DNA of 64,000 nt, from assembly GCF_000196735.1 (NCBI RefSeq), contig NC_014551.1, forward strand, positions 177,501-241,500. The letters run 5' to 3'. Shown one piece after another: positions 38,431 through 47,741 of the stretch. This DNA is from Bacillus amyloliquefaciens DSM 7 = ATCC 23350. Its GTDB lineage: Bacteria; Bacillota; Bacilli; Bacillales; Bacillaceae. The notes under the pieces were generated by a model. That model ran no database searches and was not told the DNA's origin. It was given only the letters and a program-made list of their open reading frames with translations. Made by a program: the position numbers and the translations under genes. Every line of letters starts with the position of its first letter. Within the stretch, counting starts at the first letter, position 1.

Positions 38431-39276
38431 TTAAAATTCCTCATACTCCGCCGGGTCTTGGCCATTTATGCGTCCGTCCGGGCGGGTAAGCGAATCGATG
38501 ATCTTCATGTCGTTTTCATCAAGGGAGAAATCAAAAACGGAGATGTTTTCAAGCTGGCGTTCGGGCGATGCTGATTTTGGAATCGGGATGGCGCCCAGCT
38601 GGATATGCCAGCGTAAAATGACTTGAGAAATGGTTTTGCCGTATTTGTCCGCAATCTGTCCGAGTTTTTGATCGTTCAATACTTCTCCGGCGCGGGATAA
38701 CGGGCTCCATGATTCTGTCACGATGCCCTGTTCCTCATGCCATTGACGCTGCTGCTGCTGATTAAAAGCGGGATGTAATTCAATTTGGTTAATGCCTGGC
38801 TTTACGCCGGTTTCACGTTCGAGCCGTTCAATGTGTTCAGGCAGGAAATTGCAGACGCCGATGGAACGGATCAGGCCCCATTTTTTCGCATCAATCAGTG
38901 CCTGCCATGCTTCCGTGTAGCGGTCTTGTTTCGGATTCGGCCAGTGGACAAGATACAGGTCATAGTAATCCAGACCGGCGCGATATAAAGATTCTTGGAT
39001 TGTCTGTACCGCTTTGTCATATTCATGGTAGCGCCCCGGAAGTTTGGACGTCACGTATAACTGTTCTCTCGGAACTGAGCTTCTGCGGATGGCTTCACCG
39101 ACCATCCCTTCATTTTCATAGTTATAAGCAGTGTCAATCAGGCGGTAGCCGATATCAATGGCGCTGTTGACGGCATGAACGCCGTTGTTCCCGTTAAGAG
39201 CGTATGTACCGAAGCCGATCGCGGGAATGCTTGTCCCATCCAGCAGTTTCTTTTGCGGAATTGCTGCAGTCATCAT
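38431..39276 (-). CDS. Aldo/keto reductase
   Basis: This 281-residue TIM-barrel oxidoreductase has the family tetrad: Asp and Tyr in LIDTAYNY, Lys in VTSKLPG, His in LYLVHWPNP. IPIPKSASPERQ is the NADPH-binding loop. It resembles the B. subtilis YtbE/YvgN group that reduces small aldehydes such as glyoxals. The gene is monocistronic with a good ribosome site. The natural substrate cannot be told from sequence. Confidence 0.9.
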   Translation of the reverse strand: MMTAAIPQKKLLDGTSIPAIGFGTYALNGNNGVHAVNSAIDIGYRLIDTAYNYENEGMVGEAIRRSSVPREQLYVTSKLPGRYHEYDKAVQTIQESLYRAGLDYYDLYLVHWPNPKQDRYTEAWQALIDAKKWGLIRSIGVCNFLPEHIERLERETGVKPGINQIELHPAFNQQQQRQWHEEQGIVTESWSPLSRAGEVLNDQKLGQIADKYGKTISQVILRWHIQLGAIPIPKSASPERQLENISVFDFSLDENDMKIIDSLTRPDGRINGQDPAEYEEF

Positions 39277-39360
39277 TAAATCCCTCCTTGGTTTCTACTT
39301 TACCATTAATCTTACAAATGAAACATAATAATGGAAGAAAGTGAGATGACCTGCACATGA

Positions 39361-39390
39361 AAAAAGCTGACGGAAAACCGCCAGCTTTAT
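39361..39390 (-). terminator. Terminator of the lrgAB-like operon
   Basis: AAAGCTGACGG-aaaa-CCGCCAGCTTT is a stem whose A run on the + strand gives a T tail on the - strand. It overlaps the LrgB stop codon. Confidence 0.75.
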
Positions 39391-40079
39391 ATTTGAAACA
39401 TCCATGCAACGACGGGGCCGAAGACCGACCCTAATACGGCGCAGAGCGTCATGGAAACAGAACTCATGGAGACTGTTAATTCTCCGTATTCCATCGCTTT
39501 TGAGGTGCCGAGCGCATGGGAAGCGCTCCCGAATGCGATTCCTTTTCCGAGTGAACTGCGGATGCGGATCCACTTGAGAAGCAGCGGGCCTAAGATGACG
39601 CCGGAAAACCCTGCGATCATGACGAACACGACTGTCATGGAAGGGACCCCGCCGATTCCTGATGCGATTTGAATGGCGACCGGAGTTGTGATTGATTTTG
39701 GAATGATTGACAAAATCAAACTCCGGCTGATGCCGAACAGTTCTGCAAATAACAGGCCGCTGACCATTCCGGAGAATAAACCGGCCAGCACGCCGCCGAT
39801 AATCGGAAACATATACTTGATTAACATACGGCGCTGCTTATAAAGCGGGTATGCCAAAGCCACCACGGCCGGGCCGAGCAGTGAATTGATCCATTGTCCG
39901 CCGATCATATACTCTTTATACGAAATATGAAAAACAAGCAGCACAGCGATTATGAAAATCGTAGTCGTCAGAACGGGTATGAGAAAGGGATAAGGAAAGC
40001 GCACATATAATTTCACCATGGCCAGATAGGCGGCGGCCGTAAACAAAATTATAAGGATTGCGATACATGTTTGCTGCAC
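39387..40079 (-). CDS. yxaC: LrgB family membrane protein
   Basis: This 230-residue protein with about seven membrane segments is of the LrgB/CidB family; SIIPKSITTPVAIQIA is the family signature and SHALGTSKAMEYGE follows. The GTG start at 40079 has AAAGGAG 8 bases upstream, inside the end of the LrgA-like gene, so the pair is coupled. B. subtilis YxaC has the same length. Members are proposed holin-like or pyruvate/organic-acid facilitators; which applies here is unknown. Confidence 0.85.
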   Translation of the reverse strand: MQQTCIAILIILFTAAAYLAMVKLYVRFPYPFLIPVLTTTIFIIAVLLVFHISYKEYMIGGQWINSLLGPAVVALAYPLYKQRRMLIKYMFPIIGGVLAGLFSGMVSGLLFAELFGISRSLILSIIPKSITTPVAIQIASGIGGVPSMTVVFVMIAGFSGVILGPLLLKWIRIRSSLGKGIAFGSASHALGTSKAMEYGELTVSMSSVSMTLCAVLGSVFGPVVAWMFQI

Positions 40080-40453
40080 TTCTTTTTCTCCTTTCTCTGA
40101 TTGGCTTTATGCTCTAACAGCTGGCTGGCGTACCCTGCGGCGATCATTGTGACGAGAGTGCTCAGCACAACGATCAAAAACAGGGCCACTCCGCTTGCGG
40201 AAAACAGTGACGGATAATTGATGACCCCCGTCATGGCCGGAATGAATAACAACGGAAGAAAAGACAGCAAAAATCCCGCTCCGTCTTCAATCATTTTGAC
40301 GGGAATGATCTTAACCGATAAACATATGATGAGCAGGATCAAACCGATAATGCTGCCGGGAATGGGCAGATGACAGAGCTGCTGAATGGCTCCCCCGATA
40401 AAGGAAAATGCGAATAAAATAATGATTTGCAATATGATGCGTATGACTTTCAC
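40049..40453 (-). CDS. LrgA family membrane protein
   Basis: A core of about 134 residues with four membrane segments is of the LrgA/CidA family (PGSIIGLILLIICLS, PLLFIPAMTGVI). The GTG at 40453 is the likely start by family length but lacks a ribosome site at normal distance: AAGGGGGAAG lies about 30 bases further up, and the frame is open back to TTG 40546. It pairs with the LrgB gene (31-base overlap) and is divergent from the MarR-type regulator. Confidence 0.75.
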   Translation of the reverse strand: MKVIRIILQIIILFAFSFIGGAIQQLCHLPIPGSIIGLILLIICLSVKIIPVKMIEDGAGFLLSFLPLLFIPAMTGVINYPSLFSASGVALFLIVVLSTLVTMIAAGYASQLLEHKANQRKEKKKCSKHVSQSL

Positions 40454-40526
40454 GACGATGCTGTTCTTTGGAGAAGAGCAGCTTCCCCCTTTCTTGTTGC
40501 TTCGGTAAGTTTCTTTACTTTTGGTG

Positions 40527-40553
40527 CATATATTTGTACTATACAAATATATG
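40527..40553. promoter_or_regulatory. Palindromic operator 1 in the lrgA-marR intergenic region
   Basis: CATATATTTGTA-cta-TACAAATATATG is a 27-base perfect inverted repeat. Its core TTGTACTATACAA recurs 64 bases further on. Size and position suit a dimeric MarR-type repressor. Confidence 0.75.
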
Positions 40554-40597
40554 TATGCAAAAAATTTCTATATGTTTTCTGAGTAATGTGCATATGT

Positions 40598-40610
40598 TTG
40601 TATTATACAA
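40598..40610. promoter_or_regulatory. Palindromic operator 2 upstream of the marR gene
   Basis: TTGTATTATACAA repeats the core of operator 1 with one centre base changed. It lies 39 bases before the regulator start, so autorepression is likely. Confidence 0.65.
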
Positions 40611-40648
40611 CTAATATTGCTGATGTCAATTGTAAGGAGTGAAGCCGT

Positions 40649-41080
40649 TTGTCAAAACAAGATCCGATTGAATTAATTGAATATGAGCTCACCACTTTTA
40701 TTAGGAGGGCTGTTTATCTTGATAACTCCGACCGCAAAATCGGAAATCTGGAAAGGGCCTCGTATTTGTTATTACGGCAGCTGGATGAATTCGGACCGGC
40801 GCGTGTGAAGGAATTGGCCGAATCCTTTAAGCTTGATATTTCTACATTGTCGCGCCAGGCCGCGGCCTTGGAGGCGAAGGAGCTGATCCAGCGTTTATCC
40901 GATCCTTCTGACGGGCGGGTCAGTCTTTTTACGATTACGAAGCTTGGCAGGCAGAGGTTAAAAGCTGATAAAAAGATGCGACTTGATCGATATGAACGCA
41001 TGCTTGATGATTGGTCCGGCGATGAAAAAGAAATGTTCGGCAGGCTTTTGCTGCGGCTGAATGAGGCATTTATCGATTAG
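40649..41080 (+). CDS. yxaD: MarR family regulator
   Basis: This 143-residue protein has the MarR winged helix: LAESFKLDISTLSRQAAALEAKELI as helix-turn-helix and DPSDGRVSLFTIT as the wing. TTG is the start, with AAGGAG 9 bases upstream. Length and divergent pairing with an LrgB gene match B. subtilis YxaD/YxaC. It most probably binds the two TTGTA-n3-TACAA palindromes and represses both itself and the membrane pair. The ligand is unknown. Confidence 0.88.
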   Translation: MSKQDPIELIEYELTTFIRRAVYLDNSDRKIGNLERASYLLLRQLDEFGPARVKELAESFKLDISTLSRQAAALEAKELIQRLSDPSDGRVSLFTITKLGRQRLKADKKMRLDRYERMLDDWSGDEKEMFGRLLLRLNEAFID

Positions 41081-41504
41081 TGAATGATTTTTCCCGGTTA
41101 AGCAGGATTATGGCGTATATGAAGGAGAATGGAAGAGGGAAGGCTTTACGCCATTCTGCTTTAGCAAAAATTTTATAGAATGGGGGGCGGAAAACATTTA
41201 TCCCGGGAAATAGTGTTTCTCGGAGATTGCAGCTTTTATTATCTTAATATTCATAATTTATTAAAATGAAAACGCTTTAATTTGAGTATTCTGGTTTAGG
41301 GTGTAAGGTGTTTACCTGAAAAAAACAATTGTATTTTCCACGAAAATTTATTATGATGAGATAAGGAAATTAGAGATTATATAACAATAGGAAGATAGAA
41401 TATTTCTAATATTGCGGGAAATGAAGATTGAGTTAGGTTCAAACAGGTGCACCTTCTGCTTCATTATTTCACATATATCTGAGCTGTTAAGAGGAGGAAG
41501 CGAA
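41081..41504 (+). other. 424-base leader region of ybxG
   Basis: No gene is seen here. It holds a possible terminator of yxaD (AGAATGG...CCATTCT at about 41127-41158), a cre-like site at 41267-41280 and an AT-rich stretch before the ybxG ribosome site. I looked for a T-box or other riboswitch signature and found none. Confidence 0.5.
41267..41280. promoter_or_regulatory. cre-like CcpA site upstream of ybxG
   Basis: TGAAAACGCTTTAA matches the cre consensus TGWAANCGNTNWCA at 13 of 14 positions. It suggests catabolite control of the amino-acid permease. Confidence 0.5.
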
Positions 41505-42890
41505 GTGGCAAACAAAGAATTAAAGAGAGGCTTAGGCGCGCGTCATATCCAGATGATTGCGCTGGGCGGCACGATCGGTGTCGGTTTATTCATGGGGTCA
41601 TCCAGCACGATTGAATGGACCGGGCCGTCCGTTCTGCTTGCTTATGCGATCTCCGGTATCTTTATCTTTTTTATCATGCGTGCGATGGGCGAAATGCTCT
41701 ATGTAGAGCCGAGTACAGGGTCGTTTGCGACATTCGGCCATAAGTATATACATCCGTTAGCCGGCTATATGACGGCGTGGAGCAACTGGTTTCAATGGGT
41801 GATCGTCGGGATGTCTGAAATTATCGCCGTCGGTTCGTATATGAAATATTGGTTTCCTGATCTGCCTGCATGGATTCCCGGCATTATCGCCATGGCCATT
41901 CTCGGTGCGGCGAATTTGATTTCGGTAAAATCTTTCGGTGAGTTTGAATTTTGGTTTGCCATGATCAAAATCGTAACCATTATTCTGATGATTGTTGCCG
42001 GAATCGGGATTATTTTCTTCGGTTTCGGTAACGGCGGCCATGCGATCGGATTATCTAATTTATGGTCGCACGGCGGTTTCTTTACAAATGGGTTTTCCGG
42101 ATTTTTCTTTGCGTTATCACTGGTCATTGCGGCTTATCAAGGGGTCGAACTGATCGGGATTACGGCGGGGGAAGCGAAGGACCCTCAAAAAACGCTGCGA
42201 AGCGCGATTCAGAGCATTATCTGGCGGATTTTGATTTTCTACATCGGTGCGATTTTCGTTATCGTCACCGTGTATCCGTGGGATGAGCTTCACTCACTCG
42301 GCAGTCCGTTTGTTTCGACATTTGCGAAAGTCGGAATTACGGCAGCGGCCGGCTTGATTAACTTTGTTGTGATTACCGCTGCGATGTCCGGCTGTAACAG
42401 CGGGATTTTCAGCGCGGGACGCATGCTTTATACATTGGGCGTGAACGGTCAGGCGCCGAAATTTTTTAAGAAAGTTTCTTCGAGCGGTGTTCCGATATTC
42501 GGTACGCTTGCAGTATTAATCGGACTTGTGATCGGTGTCGTCCTGAACTATATCGCGCCTCCGAAAATTTTTGTCTATGTCTACAGCGCGAGTGTGCTTC
42601 CGGGAATGATTCCGTGGTTCGTCATTTTAATCAGCCATCTCGGTTTCAGAAGAGCAAAGGGCGCTGAGCTTGATAAGCACCCGTTTAAAATGCCTTTTGC
42701 GCCAGTGACAAACTATTTGGCGATCGCTTTCTTATTGATGGTGCTGGTCGGCATGTGGTTTAACAAAGATACGCGGATATCTTTGGTCGTCGGGGTGATT
42801 TTTCTGGCGATTGTGACGGTCAGCTATTATGCGTTCGGCATCGGCAAGCGCATGCCTGATGAAGAATCGAAAATAGAAGACGCTGTATAA
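41505..42890 (+). CDS. ybxG: Amino acid permease YbxG
   Basis: This 461-residue APC-superfamily permease has twelve membrane segments and the family start ([20 protein letters not shown]), an [10 protein letters not shown]-like loop in [12 protein letters not shown], and [12 protein letters not shown] in segment 8. GTG 41505 has AGAGGAGGAAG directly upstream; the longer frame to 41412 is not needed. It belongs to the D-serine/D-alanine/glycine type group of AAT permeases. The position before csgA matches B. subtilis. Confidence 0.88.
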   Translation: MANKELKRGLGARHIQMIALGGTIGVGLFMGSSSTIEWTGPSVLLAYAISGIFIFFIMRAMGEMLYVEPSTGSFATFGHKYIHPLAGYMTAWSNWFQWVIVGMSEIIAVGSYMKYWFPDLPAWIPGIIAMAILGAANLISVKSFGEFEFWFAMIKIVTIILMIVAGIGIIFFGFGNGGHAIGLSNLWSHGGFFTNGFSGFFFALSLVIAAYQGVELIGITAGEAKDPQKTLRSAIQSIIWRILIFYIGAIFVIVTVYPWDELHSLGSPFVSTFAKVGITAAAGLINFVVITAAMSGCNSGIFSAGRMLYTLGVNGQAPKFFKKVSSSGVPIFGTLAVLIGLVIGVVLNYIAPPKIFVYVYSASVLPGMIPWFVILISHLGFRRAKGAELDKHPFKMPFAPVTNYLAIAFLLMVLVGMWFNKDTRISLVVGVIFLAIVTVSYYAFGIGKRMPDEESKIEDAV

Positions 42891-42893
42891 CTC

Positions 42894-42926
42894 AAAAAGA
42901 CACCTCTCTTAAAGGGGTGTCTTTTT
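42894..42926 (+). terminator. Terminator after ybxG
   Basis: AAAAAGACACCTC-tctta-AAGGGGTGTCTTTTT is followed by C/G and lies 4 bases after the stop. Confidence 0.9.
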
Positions 42927-42981
42927 CGGCTTGTCCGCGAGTGGTATACTGGATAAAAAAGCAGAACCGGGGGAAACATCG

Positions 42982-43695
42982 ATGAGTCACTACCGTACGT
43001 TATTATTTGATATAGACAATACGCTGCTGGATTTTACCGCTTCAGAAACCGATGCTCTTCAAAAATTGTTTCAAGGTTCAAAGCTGGACCTGACGGCAGA
43101 GGTGGAGGCCCGTTATAAAGCGTTAAATCAAGGGTTGTGGAAGGCGTTTGAAGAGGGTGAAATGACCCGCGATGAAGTGGTGAATACAAGGTTTGCCCTT
43201 TTGTTTAAAGAATACGGCCTCGAAGCGGACGGCGTGCTGATGAATCAGACGTACCGCCAATACTTAGAAGAAGGGCACCAGATGATAGACGGAGCTTATG
43301 AGCTGATTGAAAGGCTGAGTCCTTCATTTGATTTATACATTGTGACAAACGGGGTGTCGCGATCACAATATAAGCGGCTGGGCGACTCCGGTCTGTATCC
43401 GTTTTTTAAAGATGTGTTTGTTTCTGAGGATACGGGTTTTCAAAAGCCGATGAAGGAATACTTTGATTATGTGTTTGCGAGAATTCCCGGTTTTTCTGCC
43501 GAACACGGGCTTATTATCGGCGATTCATTGAGCGCGGACATAAAAGGCGGTCAGATGGCGGGAATTGATACATGCTGGTTTAATCCCGGGAAGAAAGAAA
43601 ATGAGTCCGGGATCATCCCGACGTATGAGATTCAATCGCTTGATGAGCTGTATGATGTATTGAAAGTAGAACGAAAAGCCGCCGCTCATCTGTAA
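42982..43695 (+). CDS. yfnB: HAD-superfamily phosphatase, YfnB-like
   Basis: This 237-residue protein has HAD motif I LLFDIDNTLLD, motif II IVTNGVS, motif III with K in FQKPMKEYF, and motif IV IIGDSLSADI. The length and first residues resemble B. subtilis YfnB and the pyrimidine-nucleotidase group (YjjG-like). ATG 42982 has GGGGGAAAC upstream. The next gene, a sensor kinase, begins 13 bases later, so they may share a transcript, though no functional link is evident. Confidence 0.8.
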   Translation: MSHYRTLLFDIDNTLLDFTASETDALQKLFQGSKLDLTAEVEARYKALNQGLWKAFEEGEMTRDEVVNTRFALLFKEYGLEADGVLMNQTYRQYLEEGHQMIDGAYELIERLSPSFDLYIVTNGVSRSQYKRLGDSGLYPFFKDVFVSEDTGFQKPMKEYFDYVFARIPGFSAEHGLIIGDSLSADIKGGQMAGIDTCWFNPGKKENESGIIPTYEIQSLDELYDVLKVERKAAAHL

Positions 43696-43708
43696 GGAGA
43701 GGATTAGG

Positions 43709-44821
43709 ATGAAGATTGCACATACGAAGTTACTGATCAGGGGTTTTGCGTTACTGTCCATCTTTCATACGATTCTTCAGCTTCCTTCCGGCCGGGGGGA
43801 TCTGAAGGTTTTTTTGTCTGCACTCGTGGTGCTGCTGACGGCTAATGACTGTCTGCGGCCGATATATATGAAGAGACGGCCCGCCATATATCACGGATCT
43901 TTTCTTCTGAGCAACGTGATGGCAGGATTTCTGCTATACAATGTCTATTGTGCGGGAACGCAGGCCATAATGGTGCTTTTATTGGTGGAGGTCCTTATCA
44001 CTGATCATCAGATTTCAGCTGTTTTGGTAACGGTGAACGCCGCCGCATTTGGCGGAGCTTTATATGCCGCCGGAGCGGGTGTCAGTGATATTGTGCTGCC
44101 ATACTTCATCATGTTTGCGGTGATTTATTTATATCGGAAAAATCTGCAGGAGAAGTCGAAGGTTGAATTGCTGAACCGAGAGCTGAAGACGGCTAACGCC
44201 ACATTGAAGGAATATTCGGACCGCATTGAGGAACTGGCCGTTACGAAAGAAAGAACAAGAATTGCGCAGGAGCTGCATGATTCGCTCGGTCATTATCTGG
44301 CTGCTCTGAAAATGAATTTGGAATTTGCCGGGAAGACAGCCGGGCATCAACTCATTCATAAGGCGCATGATCTTACGAAAGAGTCCATTTTGAAGCTACG
44401 CCAGGCGGTTACGCTGCTGCAGGGCTCTTTGTCGGGGCGGGAATTTGAACAAGCGCTCCGTGACATTTTCAGCCATTTTCAAGAGGCGGGAAGCATACGC
44501 TTCGAGCTTGAGATGGATGCAGCCATAGAGGCGGCACAGCCGGATGTGAAGCACTGTCTTTATCAATCCGTTCAGGAAACGATTACGAATGCGATGAAGC
44601 ACGGACATGCTTCATATGTTTCCGTCCGGATTCAAAAAGACCGGAACATGATAGCGGCACATATTCATAATAACGGCTCAGCCTGCGGAACGATCATAAA
44701 ATCAAACGGTCTGAAAGGAATTGAAAAAAGAGCGGCCGCACTTGGCGGAGAAGCCGTTTTCTCTTCCGGAAATGAAACGGGTTTTGACGTGAAAATAAGG
44801 ATTCCGTGCAAGGAGGAATGA
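43709..44821 (+). CDS. lnrJ: Sensor histidine kinase, LnrJ-like
   Basis: This 370-residue protein has five to six membrane segments (residues 10-145), a coiled-coil, the NarL-type phospho-acceptor motif ERTRIAQELHDSLGHYL (His ~194) and a C-terminal HATPase domain (NAMKHGHA, NGLKGIEKRAA). A response regulator and three ABC genes follow in one operon, which is the layout of lnrJKLMN (yfiJKLMN) of B. subtilis. There, LnrJ senses linearmycin-type polyenes in the membrane. The kinase is shorter than I recall for B. subtilis LnrJ, so it may be a relative with another ligand. Confidence 0.8.
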   Translation: MKIAHTKLLIRGFALLSIFHTILQLPSGRGDLKVFLSALVVLLTANDCLRPIYMKRRPAIYHGSFLLSNVMAGFLLYNVYCAGTQAIMVLLLVEVLITDHQISAVLVTVNAAAFGGALYAAGAGVSDIVLPYFIMFAVIYLYRKNLQEKSKVELLNRELKTANATLKEYSDRIEELAVTKERTRIAQELHDSLGHYLAALKMNLEFAGKTAGHQLIHKAHDLTKESILKLRQAVTLLQGSLSGREFEQALRDIFSHFQEAGSIRFELEMDAAIEAAQPDVKHCLYQSVQETITNAMKHGHASYVSVRIQKDRNMIAAHIHNNGSACGTIIKSNGLKGIEKRAAALGGEAVFSSGNETGFDVKIRIPCKEE

Positions 44822-44825
44822 TCAA

Positions 44826-45470
44826 GTGAATGTCATGATCGCAGACGATCAGTCTATTGTAAGAGAGGGGCTGAAAATGATCCTGAGCCTCCACGAAGGA
44901 ATTGAAGTATCAGGAGAAGCTTCCTGCGGCGAAGAAGTTCTCAATCTGCTTCCGCAAACCGAAACTGATGTGATTTTGATGGATATCAGAATGCCCGGCA
45001 TGGACGGAATCGAAGCGACAAAAGCGGTAAAAGACAGATATCCGTCTGTGAAAGTCATCATTCTGACAACGTTTGAAGATGGACACTATATTTTTGCCGG
45101 GCTGAAAAGCGGTGCTGACGGTTACATCTTGAAGGATGCTGATTCAGATGAAATTGTCGCCTCTCTTAAAGCCGTTTGTGAAGGGAATATGATGCTGAAC
45201 CCCAAAGTCACGGTTCAAGTCGTAAAAGCGCTCAATCATATGGACATCCCTGCCGTGCAGGAGGAACCGAAATCAAATCTGACGGAGATTCTCACGCCGA
45301 GAGAGCTTGATGTGGCAAAGCACATTATGGAAGGCAAAAGCAATAAACGCATTGCCGCAGACTTGTTTCTGACTGAGGGCACCGTGAAGAACTATGTATC
45401 CAGAATCCTCGACAAACTTGAAGTCACAAACAGAACCGAGCTTACATTATATTTGCAAAAAATGATATAA
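44826..45470 (+). CDS. lnrK: NarL/LuxR-type response regulator, LnrK-like
   Basis: This 214-residue protein has a receiver domain (phosphorylated Asp in DVILMDIRMPGMDG, about residue 52) and a LuxR-type helix-turn-helix (LTPRELDVAKHIMEGKSNKRI). The start is GTG at 44826, 4 bases after the kinase gene. It should activate the downstream ABC genes, as LnrK does for lnrLMN. Confidence 0.85.
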   Translation: MNVMIADDQSIVREGLKMILSLHEGIEVSGEASCGEEVLNLLPQTETDVILMDIRMPGMDGIEATKAVKDRYPSVKVIILTTFEDGHYIFAGLKSGADGYILKDADSDEIVASLKAVCEGNMMLNPKVTVQVVKALNHMDIPAVQEEPKSNLTEILTPRELDVAKHIMEGKSNKRIAADLFLTEGTVKNYVSRILDKLEVTNRTELTLYLQKMI

Positions 45471-45608
45471 CCCCCGCTTCACCCTCCTCTCTTTTTCTCT
45501 TCAAACATATGACGAAAGTAATATCCATATCGAGTACGAAAGTGAATAGAAAACAAGAATTTCAAAGAGTAGAATAAGTGCAGACATGATACAAGGAGTG
45601 CTGCACGA

Positions 45609-46544
45609 ATGCTCGAATTAACCGATTTGACAAAGAAGTACGGCGATTTCACCGCCGTCAATCATATATCGCTGCGCGTCGAAAAAGGGGAAATATTCGG
45701 CCTGCTGGGGCCGAACGGCGCCGGAAAATCAACAACGGTGTCAATGATCAGCACCGTGCTCTCACCGACGGGCGGAACAATCTGCATTGACGGAACACCA
45801 TTACAGGAACAGCCTGCGGCCATAAAAAAAGTGATGGGTGTCGTCCCGCAGGAAATAGCCTTATATCAAGCGTTAAGCGCAAAGGATAATTTGGCTTTTT
45901 TCGGGAGTCTGTACGGACTTTCCGGTAAGGAGCTCTATAAACGGGTTGATGAAGTGCTGGACATCATCGAATTAAAGGAACAGCGCAGCCAAAGAGTGTC
46001 TGAATTTTCAGGCGGTATGAAAAGACGGGTGAATATCGGCGCTGCTCTAATGAATGAACCGAAACTATTCATTTTAGATGAACCGACCGTCGGAATTGAT
46101 CCGCAATCCAGACACCATATTCTTGAAACCGTTAAGACGTTAAATCAAGAAAAAGGGATGACCGTCATCTACACGAGCCATTACATGGAAGAAGTCGAAT
46201 ATCTCTGTGAAAGAGCGGCGATCATGGATCACGGCTCAATCATTGCTTGCGGGACGAAAGACGAATTGAAACAGTCAGCAAAAGCCTCTGATACCCTGAT
46301 TGTGAATACAGAGGATCTGAATGATGAGGCCGTTCAAAAAATCCGCCGCATTCCCGGTGTGTCTGAGGCTGCCGTCAGCCATCAGAATATTTCTATGCTC
46401 GTTTCTGCGGCAGATCGGAATATCCTTGATATTGCGGATGATATCAGAAAAACCGGTATCACCATCAAGGGCATTCATTTTGAGGAAGCGAATCTGGAAA
46501 GCATCTTCCTCCGGCTTACCGGCAAAACGCTGCGGGATTCATAG
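45609..46544 (+). CDS. lnrL: ABC transporter ATPase, LnrL-like
   Basis: This 311-residue ATPase has Walker A GPNGAGKS, Q-loop VVPQE, signature FSGGMKRR, Walker B LFILDEPTVG and the H-switch in YTSHYMEE. The DrrA-type C-terminal extension is present. Length equals B. subtilis LnrL. It follows lnrK by 138 bases, which may hold its own promoter. It powers export by the LnrM/LnrN permease pair. Confidence 0.88.
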   Translation: MLELTDLTKKYGDFTAVNHISLRVEKGEIFGLLGPNGAGKSTTVSMISTVLSPTGGTICIDGTPLQEQPAAIKKVMGVVPQEIALYQALSAKDNLAFFGSLYGLSGKELYKRVDEVLDIIELKEQRSQRVSEFSGGMKRRVNIGAALMNEPKLFILDEPTVGIDPQSRHHILETVKTLNQEKGMTVIYTSHYMEEVEYLCERAAIMDHGSIIACGTKDELKQSAKASDTLIVNTEDLNDEAVQKIRRIPGVSEAAVSHQNISMLVSAADRNILDIADDIRKTGITIKGIHFEEANLESIFLRLTGKTLRDS

Positions 46545-46553
46545 GGGGGCGTC

Positions 46554-47741
46554 ATGAAAACATTATTCAGGCTGATTTTATTAGATTTTCGGTTATTGAC
46601 CAGGGAAAAGTCTTTCTATATAAAACTGATTCTGTTTCCGGCGCTGATGATTTTTATTTTAGGAACAGTTTTTCACGGCGATTCGAAAGTGAAGTCATTC
46701 AAGACCGCGTTTTATAATGCGGATCACGCGGAGAGTTCTTTAGGAGACGCATTAAAGAATGACGTTCTGAAACAAAATGATCTTATCCGTGTAATAGACA
46801 TAAGCAGTTATCAAGAAGGGAAACAGCTTGTCGAAAGCGGCAAAGTCTCCGTTTTTGTATACGTGCCGAAAGGGTTTGCAAAAGCGGCAGAAAACAATAA
46901 AAAAACAAGTATCAAAGTCATCTCAGACCAACAAGACTCTGTAAACGGAGACATTGTTGAAATGATGGCCGATTCGTTTGTTACCAGACTAAAAGCGGAA
47001 AACAGTGAGGAAAAAGCGGTGCTGAAGCAGTCGGGACATCTGTCAAAGAAGGATGTCAGCAGCATAATCAGCGGCCTTTCCAGTGAACATGAACAGGCTG
47101 TCACCATACCGAAACGGACGGCCGGCAATCAAGCGGCTCCGATTGATGCGATGCAGTATTATTCAATCGCGATGGTCGTCATGTTCTCCATCATGACCGC
47201 GTTTGCGCTCATTCACGGCATAGTGGAAGAAAGACAGCAGCACACGTTATTCAGAATCAAATCAATGCCTGTTTTACATATACAGTACGTGGCGGGCAAG
47301 CTTTTGGGAATCATGTTTGCCATCCTTGTGCAAATGGCTGCCGTCATCATCGTAAGCAGCATCTTGTATCAGGTAAAATGGGGCAACTTATTTGAGATAT
47401 TGCTGGTTACGATCGTTTATTCTTTTGCGATCGGCAGTATTGTGCTTCTGTGGGGGGTTACTGCAAAAAACCACGAGACCGTCTCAAGCATGGCGGCTCC
47501 CATTTTGTATGGATTCAGTTTTTTAGGCGGAAGCTTTATCACAAAGGAAAGCCTGCCTGACAGTTTGAAAATCGTGCAGGAGCTGATACCGAACGGGAAA
47601 GCCATAAACAGCTATGTAAGTGTCACCCAGCATGCAGGTCTGAGCGGTATTTCGGCGGATTTGGCAGAGCTTTTTGCCATCGGCGCTGTGTTTTTATGTT
47701 TGACCATATGGGTGTTTAAGCGGAAGGAGGCTGTTTCATGA
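46554..47741 (+). CDS. lnrM: ABC-2 transporter permease, LnrM-like
   Basis: This 395-residue permease has one N-terminal membrane segment (about 20-38), a large extracellular domain, and five more segments from residue ~200 with the ABC-2 pattern (RIKSMPVLHIQYVAGKLLGI). It overlaps lnrN by 4 bases. In B. subtilis this transporter gives resistance to linearmycins and related polyenes. Confidence 0.85.
   Translation: MKTLFRLILLDFRLLTREKSFYIKLILFPALMIFILGTVFHGDSKVKSFKTAFYNADHAESSLGDALKNDVLKQNDLIRVIDISSYQEGKQLVESGKVSVFVYVPKGFAKAAENNKKTSIKVISDQQDSVNGDIVEMMADSFVTRLKAENSEEKAVLKQSGHLSKKDVSSIISGLSSEHEQAVTIPKRTAGNQAAPIDAMQYYSIAMVVMFSIMTAFALIHGIVEERQQHTLFRIKSMPVLHIQYVAGKLLGIMFAILVQMAAVIIVSSILYQVKWGNLFEILLVTIVYSFAIGSIVLLWGVTAKNHETVSSMAAPILYGFSFLGGSFITKESLPDSLKIVQELIPNGKAINSYVSVTQHAGLSGISADLAELFAIGAVFLCLTIWVFKRKEAVS

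Noticed and set aside
41081-41504. T-box or other riboswitch in the long ybxG leader
   Set aside because: No T-box sequence (GGGTGGNACCGCG-like) or other known riboswitch core is present.
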